DNA of 29,105 nt from Pelargonium nanum (Eukaryota > Streptophyta > Magnoliopsida > Geraniales > Geraniaceae): positions 1 to 29,105 of the forward strand of contig JAYMTF010000854.1 of NCBI GenBank assembly GCA_036897485.1, read 5' to 3'. Below, piece by piece: positions 21,901 through 29,105 of the stretch. Each line of letters opens with the position of its first letter. Within the stretch, counting starts at the first letter, position 1. The notes beneath the pieces were generated by a model, which worked only from the letters and a program-made list of their open reading frames with translations, was not told the origin of the DNA and made no database searches. Position numbers and translations under genes: made by a program.

Positions 21901-22537
21901 GGCTTCATTCAGTAAAGAGGGCAAGTATGTGATATCCCCTAGTGAGGACTCTCAGGTGTATTTTTGGAAGCGCGAAGTGCCCCGGCATCCAGTTGTAGGA
22001 AAAGGCAAGACTAGAATCAAAACTAAAGCACACGAGCATTTCCTTTGCAGAGATGTATCAGTGGCAATCCCATGGCCTGGGAGTGTAAAGGGCGAGCCAA
22101 CATCACTAGCTGTGGGGTTTTCAAAAAAGCATTCCAAACGCTCCTTCCAACTAACGCGTACTGTCACTGATTCACCAAAAAGGGAAGGTCACAGCCCTTC
22201 CAAATTCGGAAAGGGTAAGTTGCCACCACTTCCAAAGAAGGGAGGAGGTAGTAAAGATCACACAGAAACTCCTTCAGAAGATGAGGATTTCTCGCGCCAG
22301 GTTTCTCGATCAGGATCTGGGATTGGGGAGTCATTCAATTCTGATAGTTCTTCTGAAGCCTCAGGTAGGTTTGAATCACCGGAGGCAACACCCTCTCGGT
22401 CTTTCTCAAAAGGTGGCAGCCGTGGGAGTGGTGACAAAGTAACAGCTTGGGGACTTGTGATTGTGACTGCTGGTCTGGGAGGTGAAATCAGGGCTTATCA
22501 GAATTTCGGCCTTCCCCGTAGGCTTGGCCGTTTCTGA
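18978..22537 (+). CDS. WD40-repeat protein, plant WDR44-like family (exon 1 frameshifted)
   Basis: Seven exons: 18978-20700, 20860-20950, 21042-21199, 21377-21428, 21510-21583, 21692-21785 and 21873-22537. All junctions are GT-AG. Exon 1 has one base too many for the phases: the N-terminal frame (MGVMDRKRTLTMNW ... LPELVRS) stops matching near 19525, and the following frame (GDIDEEVCLTAKQRK onward) carries the rest, so there is a net +1 shift. The product would otherwise be about 950 aa. The N-terminal region holds NYDIWMAAPGSVRERRKR. A Lys/Glu repeat tract lies at about residues 365-410. WD repeats run from about 435 to 730: HEGSIWTMKFTPDGQYLASA, then DKTIHVWEV, DKTVKLWNL, EKVRIWNI and SRIRIFNG, ending at SQVYFWKR. 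A Ser-rich tail and AWGLVIVTAGLGGEIRAYQN follow. At5g02430 is the likely counterpart by gene order. Animal WDR44 binds Rab11; the plant function is not established. Confidence 0.9.
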
Positions 22538-24885
22538 ACTCATTTGTGTTACACATACTTATCAGCAAAACTAGGATTATACCAGTTTATATAGGAGATA
22601 TGATCGGATCAGGGCCTCGCTGCAATGAAATTGATTGTGAGAGCAATGTTTTGATTCTGTACAATGCCAAAATTTGATGTGTTATTCTGTGTAAACTGTG
22701 ATTAGTGTGATACATTTGTAGTGTTTTGTATTACTAGAAAATCAATTCAAAAATCTTTGTAACTACTCTTCCTGCTTGTGCTTCCCTTTATGGCTTTAGA
22801 AGTCCATATTTGAACCATTTGATCATATTCATGCAATTTTCTTCAGTTTCTTTTATGCAGCTCCAAAAGGTGCAAAATTGGCTCAGGCTAGAACTGGAAA
22901 CATGATGGACGGAGGACGAAGCATAGGAGAAGGTTCGGGTACTCTCCCCACCATTACAAACTTCAAGAGATGAGCATTCTTCGGAGTTGAAGGAGCATTT
23001 GATGGCACTTTGGAAGAAGGAAGAGACTTGATCTAATGGCTTTTTGCAGGAACATGTCAATGCCTTTGTATATTTCTAGCTGCTACAAGTACAACTACAT
23101 ATTTACAGGTCTGTGTCTAATTTTTGTCATTTGTTGAACCAAAATTTAGAAATCTAGCATCCAATTGCTTATCTGCGTACTTGCAGAGCATATGCATCTT
23201 TAAAGCTCTAAATCTTAGGCGGTTCTTGTTTATTTTCAACAGCTCTTATATATAGAGCTCTACTTATATGTATGCTCTAATTAAGAAAGATGGAAATAGT
23301 AATATTGTAGTTCAGATGATTACCTCTACATACGATATTTATGACATCAGGGATTGTAATGAGCAAAACCCATGAACGATTATGATTAGAGTTAAGTGGT
23401 CCACTGCCAATTGAAACCTAGTGCTGCAAAGATCTATTGAAACTTTTCTTTGTTTCTGTTCTTGGAATCCATTGCTTGTTTAGTTAGTTCTTCATATGTT
23501 GCTGTTTGCTGAGAATAGCACTAATTTATAACATGAAGTTGTCATTTTGTAGCAACTGAACTTTCATATTTTGCACAATGTCCTTTAATTTGACTGAATG
23601 TGCAAACATCTAACTCAACTGCAGGACTTGCTGGGAAATGGAGAGGACCTATATACCTGGTCTAAGCATTCCTTGCACAACCATTTCTAGTTGTGCATTT
23701 GTGCTGAATCTTGCAGCTTTGCAAAGAATAGTTGATTAGGTTGTTAGATGTTATGTTACTTGCTCCTTGTACCTTGTCTGAAATCTAATAGAGTCTGTGA
23801 GCTGTGATAATGGTCCTATACTCCTGCTTCCAGTTGAGATCCATGATCACTGATCCAGTAATGTTGATGGTGTTGATGATTGATCCAACGGTGGATGTAG
23901 GGAATATGACACTCATGTTGGTGGTGTTGCGCAGTACTTTACCCTTATTTTCGACAGAGTTCTTTTCTTTTTAATATACTATTTCTGGTCTGACCTTGGT
24001 TGATTAGTTCGAGACATTAAAGTTGGAGGACTCGGTATCTTGGACCTAATTAGTAGTTACGAGAGAGCTTATGGACCAAAAAAGTTGCTGAGAAGACGGA
24101 GGAAACAGTTTATATTATCATTTGATGCCAGTAATTTACAAAACAGGAGCCAGAAGGTATCTCTCACCCTCTACCCAAATTGTCTTTACTAATATTTTGA
24201 AATCCATAAATATAGCTTAGAATAGCCATATTAGTGCAGTGGCATTGGAAATATCACTGTTCAATGCTCAATGTAATTTTTTGTTAGATAAGTGATATAT
24301 TTTGAGATGTGAGAGACCAGTAAAAAGTCTTACAAAAGGTAAATATGTTCATTAAAGTATTGTGTGTCTATGTCCATGTCTATGTGAAATGTTGCTCTGG
24401 GGGTGTTTTGGTCAATTAGAAAAAAAGCTTTGCAGTCTCAGGAGGACCCAGCAGATGGGAGGAAGTGCAGTGCAGTACAAAAATAAGCTGCATTTGGTGT
24501 TTTAGCCTTTAGCTAGCTTTTCCACCAGTTCTTGTTCTCTCTGTTTTGTTCTGTTCTGTTTCTGGTCTGTGTGTGTACCAAACCAAACCAACCTTCAGAG
24601 ACTTGCAGAGAAAGAGTGGTAAGATGTCACTCTCATTCTTTCCCATTTCAATGGGATCTTCTTTACTGGTTCCTCTGTGGCTCTGCTACTCCAGAGCCAT
24701 AGATAGGAACTCCACACTGTCAACTGTACCAACAAACCTCTCTCCTTCTTGGTTCCATATTATTTGCAGCACACAAAAATATTCTCTTTTTCTTATTATT
24801 TTGCTGTTGGGTTTTCTCAGAACATGATTGAAATAATAACCATTGCTTAGTGTATCCAGCACCAGTTGGGATTTGCAGACCCCTC
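22538..24885. other. WD40 3' flank and promoter/leader of the next gene
   Basis: About 2.3 kb without a firm coding gene. 22538-22750 is probably 3' UTR. Two exon-like segments follow: one after TTTTATGCAG at 22860 (open to a TGA at 22973) and one after CAACTGCAG at 23633 (open to a TAG at 23690). They may be alternative 3' exons or chance. Region 24450-24618 is probably the promoter and 5' UTR of the small gene at 24886, with a likely leader intron from 24619 to 24878. Confidence 0.45.
24624..24827 (+). other. ORF of 67 codons inside the probable leader intron
   Basis: An ATG at 24624 opens a 67-residue frame with a hydrophobic C-terminal stretch. It lies just after a good splice donor (AGTG/GTAAGA, 24618/24619), so it would be removed if the leader intron is spliced. 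In unspliced RNA it would be an upstream ORF. No family resemblance was recognised. Recorded because it could be mistaken for a gene. Confidence 0.2.
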
Positions 24886-26032
24886 ATGGCTCAACAACAG
24901 GTACTGTGATCTCTGTCTCTGCATCTCTATCTTGTTGGTTGATTTGGATTTGAATGGTTGATTTTGAATTATCAGGAAGAAGGCTGGCCTCTGGGATTGA
25001 TGCCAGTGAATTCAAGAATTGGGTTGGTGAGGAATAGGGACAATTCAGGCTCAATCTCCTTCAGCACCTTGCTCACTGGCTCTCCCACCTCCTCTACTGC
25101 TTCTTCTTCAGATCTTGATACAGAGGTCAGCTTTCCACTGCACTTTAGCTTCCTTCAATGCTCTTTTTTTTTTCTTCTTTTGCAGCATTTTAATGGTGGT
25201 TTGATGTTTGGGTGACCAACTACTAGTTTAGTTTTAAAGTTGAAACCAAACCCACTTTAGTGCTTTCACATGGGTTTTGATTATTGTGTTTCTTGTTGAA
25301 AATGCTTTCCATTTCTATATTGTATCAGCACAAAATTTAGAATGTGCCTCTTATAGTCTTATGTGTTCTGAGGAAGTAGCAAAGAGCCAAATCATTAAAG
25401 AACACTACTATGAACAATTTTTGTTGATGTCCAAACTTGAAAACCATATATAGGAGACTATTTAGTACAAGACAAGAGTCGCGGAAGCTTATTGGATTCA
25501 TAAAGATTCGTAACACAAAATTGAGGAACTCGGGATTGTTGACTTTTCTATTCTTTGAAAAAATAACCCGAAACTTTATGTTGTGCCATATAATATAATG
25601 TGTGATTGCCAAAACAATCCGTTATTAAGTACACAAGAAATATATGCACAATTTTGAACTATGCAAAATTCCATGACTTTGTGTTCCATTTGGTTTCAGT
25701 CCACAGGGTCGTTTTTCCATGACAAGAGCATCACCCTTGGAAGCCTGATAGGCATATCAAGCATTTTAGAGATCTCCCGGAGATCAACCCGAGGAAGAAG
25801 AGCAGAAACAAGTAGGATCGGGAAGATTTCCAAGGCGAAACCTTGGTTGTTCTCGCTCTGCTCGAAGCTAACCACTGATGCTGTGAACAACATGAACAAC
25901 AATGCTGCTACTGCAACTCCCTCTCTTGGTCACTTCCTTGAAGAAGAGAGGAGAGGCACCACCAACATCTGCACAAGGAATGATCAGAACTCAACTGTTT
26001 CAGAAACTTTTGGGGTTCAAGTGCTTGCTTGA
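24886..26032 (+). CDS. Small plant-specific protein of unknown function (At3g17950-like)
   Basis: Three coding exons: 24886-24900, 24976-25125 and 25700-26032, all GT-AG and phase 0, encoding 165 aa. The first coding exon contributes only MAQQQ, then EEGWPLGLMPVNSRIGLV. A Ser/Thr-rich stretch with SSSDLDTE is split by intron 2 from STGSFFHDKSITLGSLIG. These blocks, WPLGL near the start and SSDLDTESTGSFF-DKSITLGSLIG in the middle, are what I associate with the uncharacterised At3g17950-type family. The segment after GSLIG is basic (RRSTRGRRAE), followed by KAKPWLFSLCSK and an Asn/Ala-rich, low-complexity C-terminus ending FGVQVLA. There is no signal peptide or catalytic motif. The function is unknown and I do not propose one. 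Confidence 0.85.
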
Positions 26033-27102
26033 GCTGATCAGTACTGGTAGTGAAACAAGACCTACCAGAGAGACATAATTGTTTCAAGAACATGAAGTGA
26101 CATTGAGCATGTGATGTTGCATTGATGTTTGTTTCTTGCTTGTGCTATTTTGATTTACACATTTTCATGGTCATGGATTTAAAATTTCAGGCTCAATTTC
26201 CATAGCTACAAAGAACACAAGAATGCTGAAATTTTTAATTCTATTTTGATCATAATGGAAGATTTGATTACTTTCTTAATTGTCAATATCAATAAGCAAG
26301 TTATTTTTCTCATTCAATATTTAAAAATAATAAAATTTTACTTTGAATAAAATACAATGTAATATTATGAACCGAATAACATATTTCCAAAGTGTGGACG
26401 ATTGATTCTATGTATTGACGTGTAATGTGGATCTTTATTTTCTAACTCCGTGAATCCATAAGCCAGCAAAATCTTAAGTTCTCCTTTACATCTAATTTTA
26501 TGTTGAATCTGAAACTCAAAATGAAATATATTAATTTCCTCCCATATTTGAACACTATCAATGCATAGATGTAATATTTCTTTTGTTATGGCTGAAAGTC
26601 ACAGCAATATCATGTTGAATGCAACTACTAATCTAATAGCAACACATAAAACATGATGCCATTAGTCAAGTGTTTATTTTACTACGTACAAACTTTCGAG
26701 CCATGTTGGATGAGCTCAAAAAAATCCTTGCATTTTTAATCCGGATACTAAACCCGAACGAACCTAAAAATTGTATTCAAGTTAAGTTTTATTAGCTCGA
26801 ACATAAAATTGCCACCTCTAATTTAAGGGTGAAAAAATATTCATTTTATAAGATGTCTAAAGTACTAAAATTCATAAATAAATAAAAACATAACGTTCAA
26901 CTTTCAATTTTATTTTATTTTATTTAAAAAAAAACTGAATTTTAATAGGTAAATGGCCAATTGGACTGAATAAGTCCACTTGATTTTATTTGGGTCAAAA
27001 AATTTAGTTCACATTTGTTGTTGGGCTTGAGAGGAAAGTAAAGCCCAAACCATGAAAGCACTACACACGCAGCTTTTGCCTTTTGGTACTTCGCAACCAA
27101 AA
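26033..27102. other. AT-rich intergenic region
   Basis: The 3' flank of the small gene, then strongly AT-rich sequence. A stretch near 26690-26820 resembles degenerate dispersed repeat sequence. TGGGC-type motifs occur at 27023-27050, directly upstream of the U3 snoRNA promoter. No coding gene was seen. Confidence 0.5.
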
Positions 27103-27113
27103 GTCCCATATCA
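27103..27113 (+). promoter_or_regulatory. USE element of the U3 snoRNA gene
   Basis: GTCCCATATCA matches the plant snRNA upstream sequence element RTCCCACATCG at nine of eleven positions. It ends 23 bases before the TATA-like box. That short spacing is the established mark of Pol III-transcribed plant snRNA genes such as U3 and U6; Pol II-type genes have about ten more bases between the two elements. Confidence 0.75.
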
Positions 27114-27136
27114 CTAAAAAAGAAGAAAAACAAGAG

Positions 27137-27143
27137 TTTATAA
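27137..27143 (+). promoter_or_regulatory. TATA box of the U3 snoRNA gene
   Basis: TTTATAA, located 23 bases after the USE and about 25-30 bases before the first base of the U3 RNA (27168), as expected for plant snRNA promoters. Confidence 0.7.
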
Positions 27144-27167
27144 GGAAGGTGAGAAGGATGGAAGGGT

Positions 27168-27381
27168 ACGACCTTACTTGAACAGGATCTTTCCTATAGG
27201 CTCCGCTCCTCATCCATGATTACCAAGGAGACAGGAATCTCGGTCTGGATGATGAATTACAACCGTTGATCAGAGTGTGATTAACGGCTAGCCTCTCATC
27301 TAATGGGTGGTCTTGGCTGTATAAGAACGTGTTCGGCATGGCTTTCTAGCTAGCCGGATCGGTCAAACGGTAATCTGACAG
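27168..27381 (+). ncRNA. U3: U3 small nucleolar RNA (C/D box)
   Basis: The 5' end ACGACCTTACTTGAACAGG, followed by ATCTTTCCTATAGGCTC, matches the conserved GAC box and box A region of plant U3 RNA. Downstream are a C-type box, ATGATGA, at 27249-27255; a box B-like GAGTGTGATT at 27273-27282; the word CTTGGCTG in the 3' domain at about 27322-27329; and a terminal box D, CTGA, at 27375-27378. The length, about 214 nt, fits plant U3. A T7 run at 27393-27399 would serve as Pol III terminator. U3 guides the early cleavages of the pre-rRNA that release 18S rRNA, by pairing with the 5' ETS and 18S in the SSU processome of the nucleolus. The 3' end is approximate. Box A differs at about two positions from the plant sequence I remember, so a variant or ageing copy is possible. 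Confidence 0.88.
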
Positions 27382-27392
27382 ACTTCTTCCCC

Positions 27393-27399
27393 TTTTTTT
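27393..27399 (+). terminator. Pol III T-run downstream of U3
   Basis: Seven consecutive T residues about 12 bases after the presumed 3' end of the U3 RNA. This agrees with plant U3 being a Pol III transcript. Confidence 0.6.
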
Positions 27400-28461
27400 G
27401 GATTTTTTGTTGATAGAAATTATCCGATCAATACGAAAATAGCAAAGAAATATGGTCGTATCAAATAAAAATAAACATTGAGTTCTGATGACCGACGGGT
27501 TCGGTTAATTTTTTTGCCACAAATTTGTCAATATTGTTTTCGGTCAAAAGATTAACATCCACATATTTTCGATTCTTTTGAATAAACAGGTGATGTGTGT
27601 GGTTCTCCAGATAGTGGAAGCAATGATAAAACTAAATAGCATTGTTTGTGTTTGTTGGAATGAATAAGAATGAAGAGTTCGGTTACATAAAAAATAAAGT
27701 CAGCATTAAGATATCGTTTTGAAATAGAAGGTTGCTACCTATAACAAGAAAGGAAAATCCTCCTAAGGATTGTGCTTAACAAAGTTATGGATAGTGTTTT
27801 ATGAGTGTGTATCATCTCATGTTTGAGTTGTGTGTCGAGTAGACAATATTAATTATTTTTTTTTTCTTTTTGTGGGCTCTAAAGGATTTGGAAGAATGAG
27901 TTTTGTGTGGAAAATAAAGAGAATGTAAAATTAGGTTCTAAAGGACTCGTGAGTTAATTGTAGTCATTCTAAAAAAAAGAAGATAAAGATTTTTTGTGGA
28001 CCCACATTTGTTTGTGATTTGAGTTTCCGTAAGTAAATACTCTATTCAAAACTCTTTCCTTCAAGCTTCCTTAAGGTCAAAATTGAAGCTATTTGAGATA
28101 GTATTATATAAACGCTTTTGGTTTGGTGGGTAAGTTTGAAGGGAAGCGAAGGTAATGAAGTACCTTTGGATGCAAGAAAATGGGTGCCCATATGTGCAAG
28201 TTGAGTCTCCTTCTGATCGAGAGGATAGGGTAGATTGTGATACATTATGCGGAGGTAGAAATGAAGTAAGGATTCAAAATTGTGCAGATAGAGACTCACA
28301 AGAGATGCATTTAAAGCACATCTTCGAGATGTCACACATTACGACAAACGAATGTGGAATCTTAACTAACAAAAATAAAAATAAAATCTCCAAATCGTGT
28401 TAAATCTAAACTTTTTATTCTTCTATACAGAAGTATAAAAATAAAATCTAAATAAGTAACA
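27400..28461. other. AT-rich intergenic region
   Basis: No gene was recognised. An 82-codon ORF at 28155-28403 has no family features and lies in low-complexity flanks. A 14-bp direct repeat, TAAAAATAAAATCT, occurs near 28375 and 28435 in A/T-rich simple sequence. Confidence 0.5.
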
Positions 28462-28708
28462 CCAGTGCCTTGGGTCCGATAGTTCAGGACATCTTGTCTA
28501 TTGTTGAGGGTTTTATTTCTGTTTCTTTTAGTTGGATTAGTCGGTCTGCGAACCGGGTGGCTCATGCGTTAGCTAGGTCGTCGGTCACAGTTTCGGATAC
28601 AGTTGGTTGGTTGGGTCTTCAACCTCTAATTGATGTTTTTCAGTTACTATTGTCAGACATTTTTCATTGAGTAACAATATTGACTTTCCGTTAAAAAAAA
28701 AAAAAAAA
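28462..28708 (+). mobile_element. Second LINE 3'-end fragment with poly-A tail
   Basis: The segment starts CCAGTGCCTTGGGTC, identical over 15 bases to 15661-15675 inside the other LINE copy. It then encodes a related RNase H tail: SWISRSANRVAHALARSS, with a stop at 28668-28670. It ends with TTTCCGTTAAAA running into an A16 tail (28693-28708), comparable with the TTTCCCCTTAAAA end of the first copy. It is therefore a shorter 5'-truncated member of the same LINE family in the same orientation. No clear target-site duplication was found. It ends about 190 bases before the CBF5 start codon. Confidence 0.8.
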
Positions 28709-28771
28709 CTCCAATTGCAACCCTAATAAGTCAATGCCACATTGACCACAATCAATCACCATATCTTCTCT

Positions 28772-28850
28772 AAACCCTAAACCCTATATAATAAAGTCTT
28801 CATTTTCACCAAAAACCCTCTCCTCGCTCGCGCCTCCTCTAAAACCCTAA
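28772..28850 (+). promoter_or_regulatory. CBF5 core promoter: telo-boxes and TATA
   Basis: Telo-box AAACCCTAA lies at 28772-28780, with an overlapping AAACCCTAT at 28779-28787. TATATAATA at 28785-28793 is a likely TATA box, and a second AAACCCTAA at 28842-28850 falls in the CT-rich leader. Telo-boxes near the transcription start are known features of plant ribosomal-protein and ribosome-biogenesis genes, matching the CBF5 assignment. Confidence 0.75.
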
Positions 28851-28899
28851 CCCTCCTTCTCTCTCCCCAACCTCCGCCGCCTCCGCCGCCACATTCACC

Positions 28900-29105
28900 A
28901 TGTCTGAGGTCGAGATGTCCCAATCCGAGAAGAAAAAGAAGAAGCACCGATCCAAGGACGACACCACCACCGACTCCGCCGCCGCAACCGCCACCGCCGA
29001 CACCAAGGACGGCGACTACATGATCAAGCCCCAGAGCTTCACTCCGTCCATCGACACCTCCCAGTGGCCCATCCTCCTCACAAACTACGACCGCCTCAAT
29101 GTCCG
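28900..29105 (+). CDS. CBF5: CBF5/dyskerin (H/ACA snoRNP pseudouridine synthase), 5' part only
   Basis: The reading frame opens at the ATG at 28900 after a CT-rich leader and runs off the right edge (68 complete codons). After an acidic/lysine-rich N-terminus ([13 protein letters not shown]), the segment [20 protein letters not shown], then [11 protein letters not shown], is the highly conserved start of CBF5/NAP57 (Arabidopsis At3g57150). The full protein has a TruB-type catalytic domain and a PUA domain and is the catalytic subunit of H/ACA snoRNPs, which convert uridine to pseudouridine in rRNA and snRNA in the nucleolus. No catalytic residues are inside the window. Plant CBF5 genes are usually intronless or nearly so, and no intron is needed here. 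Confidence 0.95.
   Translation, partial: MSEVEMSQSEKKKKKHRSKDDTTTDSAAATATADTKDGDYMIKPQSFTPSIDTSQWPILLTNYDRLNV

Noticed and set aside
28155..28403. 82-codon ORF
   Set aside because: No family features, low-complexity tail and no promoter; chance frame.
28375..28450. Repeat TAAAAATAAAATCT as target-site duplication of the second LINE fragment
   Set aside because: Both copies lie on the same (left) side of the fragment and in A/T simple sequence, so they cannot flank it.
28709..28735. CTAATAAGTCAA after the poly-A versus CTAAATAAGTAA before the second LINE fragment as a duplication
   Set aside because: Not adjacent to the poly-A (about 15 bases away), short and imperfect; could be chance.
28772..28790. 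Tandem AAACCCT as interstitial telomere repeat
   Set aside because: Only two units next to a TATA box and gene start; better read as telo-boxes.
1..29105. CRISPR array, operon or bacterial-type signals
   Set aside because: No regularly spaced repeats; split genes, tRNAs and snoRNA are plant nuclear type.

Overview
This is nuclear DNA of a flowering plant, most likely a eudicot. The evidence is AT-rich intergenic sequence, GT-AG introns, plant-type tRNA genes with upstream CAA motifs, a plant U3 snoRNA gene with a USE/TATA promoter, and plant-only families (POLTERGEIST-like PP2C, SIAMESE-related CDK inhibitor, TRM/DUF4378). I cannot name the species from sequence alone.

Layout: (1) 1-2235, AT-rich, with a minus-strand tRNA-Lys(CUU). 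(2) 2236-5588, minus, four-exon DUF4378/TRM32-like gene, with a tRNA-Gly(UCC) just upstream of its leader at 6193-6264. (3) 8852-10920, plus, four-exon POLTERGEIST-like PP2C. (4) 12665-15223, minus, complete eight-exon ALG10 glucosyltransferase; a truncated LINE copy with a 16-bp target-site duplication lies just upstream. (5) 17767-18096, plus, small SMR-type CDK inhibitor, with a roughly 370-bp inverted-repeat (MITE-like) element upstream. (6) 18978-22537, plus, seven-exon WD40 (WDR44-like) gene with a net +1 frameshift in exon 1. (7) 24886-26032, plus, small three-exon gene of unknown function with a 5-codon first coding exon. (8) about 27168-27381, plus, U3 snoRNA gene that no ORF scan would reveal. 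(9) 28900 to the right edge, plus, start of the CBF5/dyskerin gene with telo-boxes, immediately downstream of a second LINE 3' fragment.

The run TRM/DUF4378 - POL-like PP2C - ALG10 - SMR - WD40 has the gene order I recall for Arabidopsis At5g02390-At5g02430, so it is probably an ancestral microsynteny block rather than a pathway cluster; the products act in unrelated processes (cytoskeleton, signalling, N-glycosylation, cell cycle, probable trafficking). U3 and CBF5 at the right end both serve ribosome biogenesis. I found no convincing new biological system. The most informative items are the U3 gene with Pol III-type promoter spacing, the WD40 frameshift, and the dated-style mobile element insertions.
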